DNA from: Mycobacterium sp. JS623
GTDB lineage: Bacteria; Actinomycetota; Actinomycetes; Mycobacteriales; Mycobacteriaceae
Assembly (NCBI RefSeq): GCF_000328565.1
Contig: NC_019966.1
Coordinates: forward strand, 6,386,001-6,450,000
Reading direction: 5' to 3'
DNA: 64,000 bases
Position 1 is the first letter of the stretch; every line of letters starts with the position of its first letter. This document shows, piece after piece, positions 9,096 to 20,952 of the stretch. The notes under the pieces are model-generated. The model saw only the letters and a list, made by a program, of their open reading frames with translations, was not told where the DNA came from and searched no databases. The position numbers and the translations under genes are program-made.

Positions 9096-9544
9096 GACCG
9101 TGCCTCCTTCGTGCTGTCGGCCGACAATGCCTGGTCCAGCCAATTGCGCAGCGCCGCAACGGGAGCAGCACCGGACTGGCGTGCAAGTACTTGCCCGTGG
9201 TCAAGGACCAGCAGAGTCGGCACCGCCTGCACGGTGAACCGCTGCGAAATCGCCGGTGCCTTGTCCACGTCGACCTTGACCAGTTTGAGTTGTCCGGCGC
9301 GTTCTCCTGCGAGCTGCTCGAGTGCCGGACTCACCATGCGGCACGGTCCACACCAGGTCGCCCACAGATCGACAAGTACTGGAACCGAAGACTTTTCGGC
9401 GACATCAGCGAAGTCGCCGTCACCGGCCGAAGCGATCCACGGCAGCCAACGCTGACAGTTGGCGCACCGGGGCTTCCCCGCGGCCGCCGCGGGTACTCGG
9501 TTTCGTTTTCCGCAGTGCGGGCACGTCACGATTTCTGTTTCCAT
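9092..9544 (-). CDS. trxC: Thioredoxin 2-type protein with N-terminal zinc ribbon
   Basis: From ATG 9544 the protein is 150 residues. It begins with a zinc-ribbon (CPHCGKRNRVP then CANCQRWLP), as in E. coli thioredoxin 2. A complete thioredoxin domain follows, with VDLWATWCGPCRMVSPALE, the redox pair WCGPC, and the cis-proline motif VQAVPTL. It reduces disulfides in the cytoplasm, and the zinc ribbon of this subtype is sensitive to oxidation. It lies 13 bp after clpB in the stress operon and overlaps the zinc-finger gene, which places it in a proteostasis and redox repair role. The symbol reflects domain type, not a verified orthologue. Confidence 0.9.
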   Translation of the reverse strand: METEIVTCPHCGKRNRVPAAAAGKPRCANCQRWLPWIASAGDGDFADVAEKSSVPVLVDLWATWCGPCRMVSPALEQLAGERAGQLKLVKVDVDKAPAISQRFTVQAVPTLLVLDHGQVLARQSGAAPVAALRNWLDQALSADSTKEARS

Positions 9545-9557
9545 GGTGTCTTCTCCG

Positions 9558-12182
9558 TCAGGCCGCCAGGGCCGGTTCCGAATACTCCACGGCGAGTTCG
9601 CCGTTCTCCACCGCGACGCGGATCTTGCCACCGCCCGCGATGTCGCCGCGCAGTAACGCCCGGCCGATCTTGGTCTCCACCTCGTGGGCGATGTAGCGGC
9701 GTAGCGGTCGCGCGCCGTACACCGGATCGTAGCCGTGTTCGGCGATCATCCGGCGAGCGTCCGGGGTGATGTCGAGCTCGATTTGCCTGTCCGCCAAACG
9801 ATCCCGCAGCTCGGTCAGCTGCAGCGCGACGATCCGTTCGATCTGCGGCATCGATAGCGGCGTGAACAGCACGATGTCGTCGACGCGGTTGAGGAACTCG
9901 GGCCTGAAGTGTCCGCGCAACTCGGCCATCACGCGGTCCCGTGCATCGGGCTTGATCTCGCCGTCCGCGGTGACGCCGTCGAGCAGGTGGTGCGACCCGA
10001 TGTTGGAAGTCATGATGACCACTGTGTTGCGGAAGTCAACCTGACGTCCCTGTGCATCGGTGAGCCGGCCGTCGTCGAGCACCTGCAGCAGGGTGTTGAA
10101 CACATCAGCGTGGGCCTTTTCGATCTCGTCGAGCAGGACCACCGAGTAGGGCTTGCGACGCACGGCTTCGGTGAGCTGGCCGCCCTCCTCGTAGCCGACG
10201 TATCCCGGTGGCGCACCGACCAACCGGCTGACCGTGTGCCGCTCCTGGTACTCGCTCATGTCAAGCCGAACCATGTTGTCCTCGCTGTCGAAGAGCGCGG
10301 CGGCCAGCGTCTTCGCGAGCTCGGTCTTACCGACCCCGGTGGGCCCGAGGAAGATGAACGAGCCGATCGGGCGGCGCGGATCACGGATTCCGGAGCGGGC
10401 CCGAATCACCGCATCGGAGACCAGCTGGACCGCCTCATCCTGACCGATCACCCGCTCGTGCAGTATTTCGTCGAGCCGCAGCAGCTTCTCCCGTTCCCCC
10501 TCCTGCAATCGCGCGACCGGTATGCCCGTCCATGCGGCCACGATTTCGGCGATCTCGTCCTCGGTAACGACCTCTCGCAGCAGCGGCTTTTCGCCCTGCT
10601 TGGACCGCAGTTGTTCCTCTGCCGCCTGCAGTTTGCGCTCCAGTTCGGTGATCTGGCCGTAGCGCAATTCGGCGGCGCGGTTGAGGTCGTAGTTGCGTTC
10701 GGCTTCTTCTGCGTCGTGCCGTAGCTGCTCGAGCTGCCCGCGCAGTTCCTGTACCCGCCGGATGGCCTGCCTTTCGGCATCCCATTGGGCGTGCCGGGCG
10801 TCGGCCTCCGCTCGCAGATCGGCCAATTCTTTCCGAAGTTCCTCCAGACGGGACTTGCTGGCCGGGTCGGTTTCCTTGGCGAGCGCCGCCTCCTCGATCT
10901 CGAGCCGTGTGACCCTCCGGGTAATTTCGTCCAACTCCGCTGGCATCGAGTCGATTTCGGTGCGCAGCCGGGCACAGCCCTCGTCCACCAGATCGATCGC
11001 TTTGTCGGGTAGGAAGCGGTCGGTGATGTAGCGATGCGACAGCGTGGCGGCCGCCACCAGTGCGGCATCCTGAATCTTCACCCCATGGAACACCTCGAGG
11101 CGCTCGCGCAGACCGCGCAGGATCGATATGGTGTCCTCCACGTCAGGTTCGTCGACCAGCACGGTCTGGAACCGGCGCTCCAGCGCGGCGTCCTTTTCGA
11201 TGTGCTTGCGGTATTCGTCGAGGGTGGTGGCGCCGATCATGTGCAGCTCACCGCGGGCGAGCATCGGCTTGAGCATGTTGCCGGCGTCTAGCGACCCCTC
11301 CGTCGCCCCCGCACCGACCACGGTGTGTAACTCGTCGACGAACAGCAGGATCTGGCCCTCGCCGGCCTTCACCTCTGACAGCACCGCCTGCAGCCGTTCT
11401 TCGAATTCGCCGCGGTACTTGGCCCCTGCCACCAGTGAGCCCATGTCGAGGGAGAATATTGTCTTGTCGCGCAGGCCTTCTGGGACGTCGCCCCGCACGA
11501 TGCGCTGGGCCAGACCTTCGATGATCGCGGTCTTGCCGACGCCGGGGTCGCCGATAAGCACAGGGTTGTTCTTGGTCTTGCGGCTGAGGATCTGGATCAC
11601 CCTGCGGATCTCGGCGTCGCGTCCGATCACCGGGTCCAGCTTGCCGGCGCGACCTTCGGCGACCAGGTCGCGGCCGTACTTCTCCAGCGCCTCGTAGGCG
11701 CCCTCCGGGGTCGCGGAGGTAACTCGCTGGTTGCCACGGACCTTGGTCAGCGCAGTCAGGAACGAGTCCCGAGTCACGTTGTGGGAGGCCAGAATCCGCC
11801 CGGCGGCACTCGCCGAACCCTCTTCGGCGAGTGCGATGACAAGGTGCTCCACCGACACGTATTCGTCCTTGAGGCGCTTGGCTTCCCGCTCGGCGCCCCC
11901 CAGCAGGTTCGCCAGGCGCCTGGTGACGGAGACCTGGCCCGGCGTCGCGCCCGGACCGCTGACCTTCGGACGCCGGTCTAACTCGCGTTCCAGGTCGGCG
12001 CGCAGCGCCGCGGTGTCGGCGCCTGTCTGATCGAGCAGCCGCGGTACCAGGCCCTCGGGCTGGTCGATCAGTGCCATCAACAGGTGTTCGCCGTCGACCT
12101 CGATGTGGCCCATCCGGGTCGCGATGCTTTGCGCGTCGGCCAACGCCTCCTGCGACTTCTGCGTCAGCTTGTTGATGTCCAC
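9558..12182 (-). CDS. clpB: ClpB disaggregase (accessory copy)
   Basis: Starting at GTG 12182 ([13 protein letters not shown]) the protein is 874 residues and full length. It has the Clp N-domain, AAA-1 with Walker A GDPGVGKT, and a coiled-coil middle domain (about 400-520, with repeated heptad E/R/L pattern). AAA-2 has Walker A GPTGVGKT, and the C-terminal D2-small domain follows. ClpB threads aggregated proteins through its pore together with DnaK-DnaJ-GrpE. AAGGAGG lies upstream of the GTG, and the gene overlaps the CbpM-like gene by 19 bp. Mycobacteria normally keep an essential clpB elsewhere, so this operon copy is probably an additional one. That inference needs the rest of the genome. 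Confidence 0.95.
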   Translation of the reverse strand: MDINKLTQKSQEALADAQSIATRMGHIEVDGEHLLMALIDQPEGLVPRLLDQTGADTAALRADLERELDRRPKVSGPGATPGQVSVTRRLANLLGGAEREAKRLKDEYVSVEHLVIALAEEGSASAAGRILASHNVTRDSFLTALTKVRGNQRVTSATPEGAYEALEKYGRDLVAEGRAGKLDPVIGRDAEIRRVIQILSRKTKNNPVLIGDPGVGKTAIIEGLAQRIVRGDVPEGLRDKTIFSLDMGSLVAGAKYRGEFEERLQAVLSEVKAGEGQILLFVDELHTVVGAGATEGSLDAGNMLKPMLARGELHMIGATTLDEYRKHIEKDAALERRFQTVLVDEPDVEDTISILRGLRERLEVFHGVKIQDAALVAAATLSHRYITDRFLPDKAIDLVDEGCARLRTEIDSMPAELDEITRRVTRLEIEEAALAKETDPASKSRLEELRKELADLRAEADARHAQWDAERQAIRRVQELRGQLEQLRHDAEEAERNYDLNRAAELRYGQITELERKLQAAEEQLRSKQGEKPLLREVVTEDEIAEIVAAWTGIPVARLQEGEREKLLRLDEILHERVIGQDEAVQLVSDAVIRARSGIRDPRRPIGSFIFLGPTGVGKTELAKTLAAALFDSEDNMVRLDMSEYQERHTVSRLVGAPPGYVGYEEGGQLTEAVRRKPYSVVLLDEIEKAHADVFNTLLQVLDDGRLTDAQGRQVDFRNTVVIMTSNIGSHHLLDGVTADGEIKPDARDRVMAELRGHFRPEFLNRVDDIVLFTPLSMPQIERIVALQLTELRDRLADRQIELDITPDARRMIAEHGYDPVYGARPLRRYIAHEVETKIGRALLRGDIAGGGKIRVAVENGELAVEYSEPALAA

Positions 12183-12481
12183 AGCGATGTCCTCCTTCGG
12201 CGAGACGCTGATTCCAGCTCTTCGATGCGGTCGAGCAGATCGAGCACCAGCCCGATCGCCGCGTAGTTCAGTCCCAGGCCGGTTCGCAGCCGCTGAATGC
12301 GCGCGACAGTGGCCAACGCAGAAGGTTCCAACCAGAGATCGCCGTGGGCATCCTGCCGGCAAGGCAGGAGGCCCAGTGCCACCAACCGGCGCACCAACTC
12401 TGGATGTAGCCCGCAGCGCGCTGCGAAGACGTCGAGTTGCATACCGGGCCGCCGCGCCAGCACATAGCGTGGGGCGGTCAT
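12164..12481 (-). CDS. cbpM: CbpM-type chaperone modulator (MerR_2 family)
   Basis: This 105-residue protein has an N-terminal MerR-like helix-turn-helix ([21 protein letters not shown]). A helix-forming segment follows ([34 protein letters not shown]), the layout of CbpM, the small modulator that binds the J-domain of CbpA. The alternative is an HspR-like repressor of the operon. The short wing region and absence of an HspR-type RYS motif favour CbpM. ATG 12481 overlaps the cbpA stop as ATGA, and the gene's 3' end overlaps clpB. The pairing with a zinc-finger-less J-protein supports the call. Confidence 0.8.
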   Translation of the reverse strand: MTAPRYVLARRPGMQLDVFAARCGLHPELVRRLVALGLLPCRQDAHGDLWLEPSALATVARIQRLRTGLGLNYAAIGLVLDLLDRIEELESASRRRRTSLWTSTS

Positions 12482-13404
12482 CGTGACCTCCTGGGGTCGA
12501 ATGTGGATTCGGCGGCCAGTTGCTCGAACAGCTCGCGTTCCCGCGCAGTGGGTTTGGCCGGCACCATCACCTTGATGTCGGCGTACAGGTCGCCCGCGGT
12601 ACCGCGCGGATTGGGCATGCCTTCGCCCCGCAGCCGCAACCGACGCCCGGTGGAGGACCCTTGCGGAACCTTGACTTTCGCTTCGCCGCCGGGAGTCCGA
12701 ACAGCCACAGTGGTCCCCAGCACCGCCTCCCACGGCGACACCGGCAGATCCACGGTGATATCGCGGCCATCGAGCCGGAACCGGCGATGAGGCTTGATGC
12801 GCACCACAAGGTAGAGATCTCCGGCCGGCCCATCGCCGCTGCCCCGGCCGCCCTCTCCGGCCAGCCGAATCCGTTGACCATCGATCACACCGGCGGGAAT
12901 GTTGACCGAATAGTTGCGGCCACCGAGCGAGAGCTGTCGTTTGCCGCCCCGGTAGGCCTCCTCGACAGTCAGCTCCAGCACCGCTTCCTGGTCGGCGCCC
13001 GGCATCGACCCGAATCCGCCACCGCCGCTGAACATGTCGCCGAAAAGGTCTTCGATGTTGATGCCGCCGGCGCCGCCGAAGCCCTGACCGTAGCGCACCC
13101 GGGCGCCGGATGGACCTCCGCCGCGGAAGCCGCCGGAGAAGCCGCCGCCTTGTGCACCTACCCGCTCTTCCCAGTCGTCGGGAACCTTGCGGAAGTCTTC
13201 GCCGAATCGGTCGTAGCGCTTCCGGGTTTCGGGGTCCGACAGCACGTGGTAGGCCTCGTTGATCTCCTTGAACCGGTCCTCGGCGCCCGGATCCTTATTG
13301 ACGTCCGGGTGATGTTTGCGGGCCAGCGTTCGAAACGCCTGCTGCATCTGGTCGGCGGTGGCGTCCCGCGGCACCCCGAGCACTTCGTAGTAGTCGCGGG
13401 CCAC
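12478..13404 (-). CDS. cbpA: CbpA-type DnaJ co-chaperone
   Basis: The 308-residue protein starts at GTG 13404 ([10 protein letters not shown]). It has a J-domain with the HPD tripeptide (KHHPDVNKD) at about residue 33, then a Gly/Phe-rich linker at about 80-135 ([29 protein letters not shown]). Two C-terminal substrate-binding beta domains follow. The CxxCxGxG zinc-finger repeats of type I DnaJ are absent, so this is type II (CbpA-like). It stimulates the DnaK ATPase and delivers clients. It begins 6 bp after grpE and overlaps cbpM by 4 bp. Confidence 0.95.
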   Translation of the reverse strand: MARDYYEVLGVPRDATADQMQQAFRTLARKHHPDVNKDPGAEDRFKEINEAYHVLSDPETRKRYDRFGEDFRKVPDDWEERVGAQGGGFSGGFRGGGPSGARVRYGQGFGGAGGINIEDLFGDMFSGGGGFGSMPGADQEAVLELTVEEAYRGGKRQLSLGGRNYSVNIPAGVIDGQRIRLAGEGGRGSGDGPAGDLYLVVRIKPHRRFRLDGRDITVDLPVSPWEAVLGTTVAVRTPGGEAKVKVPQGSSTGRRLRLRGEGMPNPRGTAGDLYADIKVMVPAKPTARERELFEQLAAESTFDPRRSR

Positions 13405-13410
13405 TAGACG

Positions 13411-13935
13411 TCACTCCCCGCGTCGGGAGACCACCACGGCCGCCGGCCGCAGTTGCCTCGGGCCTTCGCCGTAGCCCGGTCGCAGTACTTCGACAACCGT
13501 CCCGGGCGCGCTGTCGGGCTGTTCGACCACACCGACCACCTCGTGGCGCTGCGGGTCGAACGGCACCCCGGCCTGCGTGTCGCGCGGATAGCCGAGGTGC
13601 TCGAGGACCTGCAGCGCTTGTTGGAGAATGCTTCGGAGGCCGTCGAGGACCGCGTCGGACTGGTCGCCGGCATGACTGATCGCCAGCTCCAGATTGTCCA
13701 CGATGGGCAGCCAAGCGCCGGCCACCCTGGATCGTTCCGTTGCTCGTTCGCGGTCCAGTTCGCGGGCATACCGCTTGCGCAGATTGTCCAGATCGGCGAC
13801 GGCGCGCCGCCAACGGTCCTCGAGCTTGGCCAGCTCCTCGTCCGAATCAGGTTGGGAGGCAACCACTGCCGGCTGGTTTTCGGCTACCCGGTCGTCGTCC
13901 TGTTCGGTCTTGGATTGCTCTGCGGGGCTGACCAT
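13411..13935 (-). CDS. grpE: GrpE nucleotide exchange factor
   Basis: This 174-residue protein has the GrpE layout. An acidic, disordered N-terminus (to about residue 35) precedes a long helix carrying RRAVADLDNLRKRYARELDRER. The C-terminal beta domain contains GVPFDPQRHEVVGVVEQ and ends with GTVVEVLRPGYG and RPAAVVVSR. GrpE releases ADP from DnaK to recycle it. The gene sits six bases downstream of dnaK and six upstream of cbpA in a tightly spaced operon. It is shorter and more divergent than the housekeeping mycobacterial GrpE known to me, in line with an accessory chaperone set. Confidence 0.95.
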   Translation of the reverse strand: MVSPAEQSKTEQDDDRVAENQPAVVASQPDSDEELAKLEDRWRRAVADLDNLRKRYARELDRERATERSRVAGAWLPIVDNLELAISHAGDQSDAVLDGLRSILQQALQVLEHLGYPRDTQAGVPFDPQRHEVVGVVEQPDSAPGTVVEVLRPGYGEGPRQLRPAAVVVSRRGE

Positions 13936-13941
13936 TGCGGC

Positions 13942-15825
<1,884 letters not shown>

Positions 15826-15828
15826 TGT

Positions 15829-16332
15829 CTATTCCCTTCGGTTGGCGTTGGTCAGGATTTGCAGCGCACGATCGGCTACCTCAACGTCAGCCACGACGTC
15901 GTAGTACTTGGGCAGCAGTCCGCTGACTGAGTGGAAATCGCGGCGGCCGCGTTGCAGCGCGTGCGCGAGCAGTCCGAACAGGGCGCCCACGACGGCGCCG
16001 AATATCAACCCATAGCCGGCCAGCACCAGCGCCGAAACCAGCGGTTCGATCCAGTCGAGCAGCCCGAAGATCCAGCCGATCAGCGCGCCGACCAAGGCGC
16101 CCGACCCGGCGCCGCGCAGCGCCGCCCCGCCGTAATTCAACCGGCCCAAGACCTGCTCCACGTACTCCAGATCGCGGCCCACGATGGCCACCCGGTTTAC
16201 CTCAAACCCTTGATCGGACAGGTAATCGACCGCGCGTTCAGCCTCGGCATAGGTGTCGAAAGTGGCGATCACCTGGCGAGCGGGCTCATTGGGCCGCACC
16301 GCCGAGGTTTGCACCGTTGAATGCACAGCCAT
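15829..16332 (-). CDS. General stress protein 17M/YflT-domain protein
   Basis: This 167-residue protein starts at ATG 16332 (MAVHSTVQTS) with a purine-rich ribosome binding site. The N-terminal segment (VIATFDTYAEAERAVDYLSDQGF then VAIVGRDLEYVEQV) is the YflT/general-stress 17M alpha-beta domain. A glycine-rich hydrophobic central part (GGAALRGAGSGALVGALIGWIFGLLDWI, then GLIFGAVVGALFGLL) probably forms a membrane hairpin. A short beta segment with YYDVVADVEVADRALQIL closes the chain. It is the first gene of the stress operon, three bases before dnaK. Its molecular role is unknown. Family members are induced by general stress in Bacillus (YflT). Confidence 0.85.
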   Translation of the reverse strand: MAVHSTVQTSAVRPNEPARQVIATFDTYAEAERAVDYLSDQGFEVNRVAIVGRDLEYVEQVLGRLNYGGAALRGAGSGALVGALIGWIFGLLDWIEPLVSALVLAGYGLIFGAVVGALFGLLAHALQRGRRDFHSVSGLLPKYYDVVADVEVADRALQILTNANRRE

Positions 16333-16845
16333 CACTTCTCCCCTATGTTCCAAGGATTGCTGTCCCGGAGGCTCGACCGCCGATAGCCTGACCGCTGACC
16401 TCCGAACAACAAGTCTGGCAATCAGATTCGCCTACCGCGTGCGCCTACCCAGCCAGAAAAGGCATGCAGGATTGGTCCTGACAGTACGAACAAATGCATC
16501 GCCGAGGGGGTACCGCTCCGCGGCCTCCGCCCTGGGAAGCGGTCTACGGATACGCGCCCACTACAGACCCGACGTGTTCATGCCGAGTTTGGGCCGCCGC
16601 TTTCATTCCGGCCGGGTTAACCCACGGCACAGGTCCATGCCGCACACTCGTTCCGGCGACGGTGCCGCTTGGAAAGGGCTGCGGAACCTGTCCGGAAAGC
16701 GGTCATCGAATGGAGCGGCCACAGACAATTGCCTATCACGAGGGCGCAATCAGCTTGGTGCACAACGAAACCGAGGAAGGTCGAGCCGGTACTCAGCAGC
16801 AAGAGCCCGACACCATAAAGGGCATTCTCGCCTCGCTGTCGCCTG
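16333..16845. other. Upstream region of the stress operon
   Basis: About 510 bp lie between the operon start and the stop of the monooxygenase remnant. On the minus strand, TTGTTC and CTATCG are separated by about 17 bp roughly 60-90 bp upstream of ATG 16332, a weak sigma-A-like possibility. I see no CTTGAGT/ACTCAAG pair (HAIR) and no CIRCE. No coding frame is recognisable in the rest. Confidence 0.35.
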
Positions 16846-17688
16846 TCAGCGCTCCAGCGCGGCGCTCAACTCACGCGACACCTCGTCAGTGATGCGGGCG
16901 GCCACCGCGCCGGGGTCGGACGGCACCGGCGCCTCCGCGGTGGCACCGGCTAAGGCCTCCAGCGCCTCGGATGCCAACGGACTCCACTTCTCGATCCAGT
17001 CCGAAACCACCTCGGCGTTGGCGGCGTTGTCGTCGACCATGTGCCGCATCAGCGCCGCGGTCCACTCACGATGCCAGCGGGCATCCTCGTCGAGCGAGAA
17101 GTAGATGCTCGTCAGGATCGGGTCGCCGTTCGCGGTCGCGAGTGTGCCCGCGATGTCCTGGTTGACGAGGCGGTCGATCCTGGGCTTGATGACCGCGTCG
17201 GTCACGATGAAGGACTCGCCCCAGTCATAGGCGACCAGCGCACGTTCGATGAGTTCACGCAGCGGCTGGAACGCGGCAGCTTCCTCCCACGCCGCCCGCT
17301 GCCGCGCCGCGGCCTCGTCATCGAAGGGCGGACCGGCCAATTGCACAGTGCGGTAAGCGATCCGCTGGACGCGACGCATCTCGTCGCCTGCCTGGAAGGA
17401 GGCGCAGTTGGTAATCCTGGAGGAGGGCGCCATCTGGGCGACGTAGGCGGCCAACATCTGCAGCCCGTGCACGGGGAACCGTAGCGGGGAGTACCAGCGG
17501 TCGAGGAAGCCCACCCACTCGTCGTCTAGCTCGGTGTCGTACGCCGCGTCGTCGATCTCCCGGAGCAGGCCGTCGACAACGTCTTCGCGACCGTCCTGCA
17601 GCTGGGTGTAGATCCGGTAGGTGGTGCGGCGCGGATCGGCGAACTGATCCCAGCCGCGGGCCTGCAGGGCCGAGCCCTCCCGATTGCG
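16846..17688 (-). pseudogene. Toluene/alkene monooxygenase hydroxylase beta subunit, 5'-truncated
   Basis: In one continuous minus-strand frame this encodes SRNREGSALQARGWDQ, TYRIYTQLQDG, then EWVGFLDRWYSPLRFPVHGLQM, APSSRITNCASFQAGDEMRRV, VAYDWGESF and an acidic helical C-terminus. It matches the C-terminal two thirds or more of TmoE-like beta subunits of bacterial multicomponent monooxygenases. The usual N-terminal segment of about 60-80 residues is missing: upstream the frame runs into a GAGCCC hexamer array and then into a truncated regulator on the other strand. Alpha, gamma, effector and reductase subunits are not in the window, so this is a relic. Confidence 0.75.
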
Positions 17689-17707
17689 CGACCCTGACGG
17701 CCGTATC

Positions 17708-17747
<40 letters not shown>

Positions 17748-18856
17748 GTGCAGGGAATCGCTGATGCGCTTCGGGAGCTTACGTCTTTGAACGTCATAGT
17801 CGAGGACGTGTTCGGCGATCCACGGGCGTGGTCCGGCGGTGCGGAGCCAGACCCGCACCGGCCGATCGGCGGTGACAACCGCGAAGAATTACTCAGGCGC
17901 GCGGCCGCGCAGGGCACACCCCAGCGGGACGGCAATCGGATCTTCTGGCTCATCCGGCAGAAGGCGAACATCCTTGGCGTGGTGCTGCTTGACGATCCGA
18001 AGAGGGTTGCCGATCGTCTTGACATCGTCGCGTTAGAACACGCTGCGACTGTGTTGGCGCTCGAGTTCGCCCATCAACGCGAATTGGCCGAAACGGAGCT
18101 GCGGCTGCGGCGCGACTTAGTTGAGGACTTGCTGGCCGGCACGGACGATGACAGCGCATGCTTGCGTGCAGAGGCACTCGGTCACGTGTACCCCACACCA
18201 TCACGGTTCCGCGTTGGCGGCGAGGAATCCCCGGCGATGTGGTCGCCGCGGCCGCGCGACGGTGGGCCACTAACGCGGGAATGCATTCCCTCGCGGCGCG
18301 AAGACCAACAATGACCGTGTTGCTCACAGATGGTGTACCGGAGCCGTCCTCTCTCTACCGCGCGATAGCGGCCGACGTCACTTGCGAACAAGGCTCGATC
18401 GGAATCGGCTCGGCGGCCGCCACTCCGTCCGAGCTGCCGCGGTCATTCGCTGAGGCGCAAAGGGCGCTGCAGGTCCAAAGGGAATCGATGTCACCATACG
18501 GTGGCCGACACTTCGAGGACCTCGGCCTGTACCGCATCCTTGATCACGCTAGCGACAGGCGAGAGGTTCACGACTTCGTGATGGAGTGGTTGGGTCCGCT
18601 GCTGAGCTACGACCGCAAGAAGAACGCCGATTTGGTCACGACGCTCACCCATTATCTGGATTGCGGCGGGAACTACGACGCTGCGGCGGAGTCGCTCACT
18701 ATTCACAGAAGCACCCTGCGCTATCGGCTTGGCCGCATTCGCGACATCTCGGGGCGTGACCTGCAGGATGTCGAGGACCGACTGAACTTGCATCTAGCGA
18801 CCCGGATCGTCTGCATTACCGGGGTGCCGCTGCTACAGGAAGACAAGGGGCACTAG
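17748..18856 (+). pseudogene. PucR/CdaR-type regulator, 5'-truncated and frameshifted
   Basis: The first frame (GVQGIADALRELTSLNVIVEDVFG to RADALGHVYPTPSRF-like sequence, ending about 18210) and the second frame (about 18220-18856, DVVAAAARRWATNAGM, VLLTDGVPEPSSL to the HTH) together match residues from about 199 to the end of the intact regulator at 19015-20700. The GAF-type N-terminal 200 residues are missing and one frame change lies near 18205-18250. The C-terminal PucR helix-turn-helix (YLDCGGNYDAAAESLTIHRSTLRYRLGRI) is intact. It is probably a paralogue disabled by the same deletion that removed the 5' end of the monooxygenase gene. Confidence 0.8.
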
Positions 18857-19014
18857 GCACACCAGCGACGTCTTGGCCACGTCGGTTATCGACGAAATCC
18901 TCAGGCCGCAGAAGGGGTTCGATTCGCCAACGGTGGGTATGCTTCGCCGATAGCGCACCATGACAAGCGATCCGTGGCACAAAGACAGGGGTAGGTCAGC
19001 GCGGCCATATCAAC

Positions 19015-20700
19015 ATGAATGGCGAATCGCTCAGTCCGCGAGGACAGAGTCGGCCCGCCGGAGAGGTTTCGCCGGCGCAGTTGGCCACTTTGGCGCGCGT
19101 CGACTTTAGTGAATCTGACACCGGCGGGATCTTCGACTTGGCCACCGCTGCGGTTGCCAACCTTTCGCCCTGTCAGGTGGAGGCCAGTTACCGTTTCGTG
19201 GACGGCGGCTTTGTTCGCTTTCCCCCGTCCCAGCCCGAACATCCCGACATTGAGCGGCACGTTCGCGAGGACGGCTGCGGTACGCAGGTCGATTTAAATC
19301 GCGGACGGTGGGGGTGGGCGCTTCCGCTGAGTTATGGAAGCACCGTTATGGGTTGCCTAGTGCTCAGTGCCGTTAGCGCACCGCCCGGGAATCAGATCCT
19401 GGTGCTGGAAATGCTTGCCCAGCAAGCCGGCGCCGCCTTGGCATACGTCGCAATCCACGAGCGCGACACCGGTTTCGCGGGGCAGCTGGCCAAGGCGAAC
19501 ACCGATCTACAGGCAACGAATCGCGCACTCGCCAGCACGGTTTCGCGGTTGCAACGCCATCTGAACATGCACGAGGTTCTGAGCGCGGCGGTGGCGGCCG
19601 GAGTGGGCGAGCAGGGCATCGTGGATGCGCTGTATGAGCTGACGGCACTGCCGGTGGGGCTTGAGGACAGGTTCGGCAACCTGCGTTGCTGGGCCGGGCC
19701 AGGACAACCCGACCCGTACCCGAAACAATCAACAGACCAGCGCGAGCTGTTGCTCCACGAACTGACGGTATGGAACGGTCCCGCGCGGATCGGTGGCCGG
19801 GTGCTCACGCTCGTGCAGCCACGAGCCGAGATCCTCGGGGTACTTGCGTTGCAGGACCCGGACGGCACTGTGAGCGAGGACAGCCTGTTAGCGCTGCGCT
19901 ACGGCGCCACGGTTTTAGCATTGGAGCTTTCCCACGAGCGCAATCTCGCCGAGATCGAGCTCAATCTGCGCCGCGAGTTGGTCGACGATCTGTTGGCCGG
20001 CACCGATCGGGACGGGGCCTACGCTCGTGCCGATGCCTTGGGCCATGACCTTCGGCGCCCGCATTTTGTGGTGGTGGTGCAATCCGCCGGCCGCGCAGAG
20101 GGCGCACTGGCCACCGCCGCCGGGCGCGCTGCGACCGCATTGCATTTGAACTACCTGCAAGGACGCCACGGTGGTCTAATTGTTCTGCTCACCGACGGGC
20201 GCCCGGACCCGCGGGCGTTGCACCACGCAATCAGTGAAGGCCCCGCCGGCACGAACGCCGTGATCGGCATCGGCACCCGCTGCGAAGTGCCCGATGACAT
20301 GCCGCAGTCCTTCATCGAGGCGCGTCGTGCCCTGAACATCCAGCTGCGGTCGGCAAATCCAGAAGGCGCAGCGGCGTTCGACGAACTTGGTTTCTATCGC
20401 CTCATCGACGCCGCCCACGACGGCGGCACGGTCGAGGCGTTCGTGCGCGAATGGCTGGGCACACTCCTGGATTACGACGCGAGCAGGAAATCCGACATGG
20501 TCCTGACTCTCAGCGAATATCTGGAATGCGGCGGAAACTATGACGAATCCGCGGCCACACTACACATCCATCGAAGCACGTTGCGCTACCGGTTGGCGCG
20601 CATCGCTGAACTCACCGGTCACGACCTCCGCGAGGTCGATACCCGGTTCAACCTCCATGCCGCGACACGGGCGTGGCGATTCCTCAACCCGGACGGCTGA
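19015..20700 (+). CDS. GAF-containing PucR/CdaR-family transcriptional regulator
   Basis: The 561-residue protein has an N-terminal GAF-like domain (about 25-150: DTGGIFDLATAAVANLSPCQVEASYRF, LVLEMLAQQAGAALAYVAI) and a coiled-coil linker with LAKANTDLQATNRALASTVSRLQRHL. A central domain holds LTALPVGLEDRFGNLRCW, and a CdaR GGDEF-like region follows. The C-terminal PucR helix-turn-helix is at about 500-555 (GGNYDESAATLHIHRSTLRYRLARI). Such proteins activate catabolic genes in response to a small ligand. Its neighbours suggest it once controlled the monooxygenase genes now reduced to a remnant at 16846-17688 (inference). The start at ATG 19015 is one of several possible. Confidence 0.85.
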   Translation: MNGESLSPRGQSRPAGEVSPAQLATLARVDFSESDTGGIFDLATAAVANLSPCQVEASYRFVDGGFVRFPPSQPEHPDIERHVREDGCGTQVDLNRGRWGWALPLSYGSTVMGCLVLSAVSAPPGNQILVLEMLAQQAGAALAYVAIHERDTGFAGQLAKANTDLQATNRALASTVSRLQRHLNMHEVLSAAVAAGVGEQGIVDALYELTALPVGLEDRFGNLRCWAGPGQPDPYPKQSTDQRELLLHELTVWNGPARIGGRVLTLVQPRAEILGVLALQDPDGTVSEDSLLALRYGATVLALELSHERNLAEIELNLRRELVDDLLAGTDRDGAYARADALGHDLRRPHFVVVVQSAGRAEGALATAAGRAATALHLNYLQGRHGGLIVLLTDGRPDPRALHHAISEGPAGTNAVIGIGTRCEVPDDMPQSFIEARRALNIQLRSANPEGAAAFDELGFYRLIDAAHDGGTVEAFVREWLGTLLDYDASRKSDMVLTLSEYLECGGNYDESAATLHIHRSTLRYRLARIAELTGHDLREVDTRFNLHAATRAWRFLNPDG

Positions 20701-20723
20701 CCAGCAGGCAGGCGCAACGGGTT

Positions 20724-20939
20724 TTAGGACGAGCCGTCGCCCGACTCACTCACCGTGATCTTGCTCGATTTGGTGCTTTCCGCCTTCGGCACATACACGT
20801 TTAGCACGCCATGCGCCAACGATGCCTCGATGTCCTCGTCCTGCAGGCTGCCCGGCAACGTGACACGAAACTCGAACTCGCCGCCCCTTCGGCTACGGCG
20901 ACGGAACGAGCCCTCGCGCGGGTCAGTCCCGACAGCCAC
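20724..20939 (-). pseudogene. Hsp20 (alpha-crystallin) C-terminal remnant
   Basis: The minus-strand frame has EGSFRRRSRRGGEFEFRVTLPG, DEDIEASLAHGVLNVYVPKAE, and a short SSKITVSE tail. It matches the last third of the alpha-crystallin domain of small heat-shock proteins (GSF-R-VTLP, DGVL-V-VPK). The first ~90-100 residues are absent: the frame starts about 30 bp downstream of the DUF1931 stop codon, so the 5' part was lost. Small Hsps normally hold unfolding proteins for DnaK/ClpB, so the fragment fits the stress theme but is unlikely to work. Confidence 0.75.
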
Positions 20940-20952
20940 CGACCGTCGGGGT

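Noticed and set aside
12164..12481. Calling the MerR-like protein HspR
   Set aside because: Size, C-terminal helix and partner (zinc-finger-less CbpA) fit CbpM better; HspR remains an alternative.
16333..16450. Search for HAIR (HspR) or CIRCE (HrcA) operators upstream of the stress operon
   Set aside because: No CTTGAGT/ACTCAAG pair or TTAGCACTC/GAGTGCTAA pair was found, so I do not claim HspR or HrcA control.
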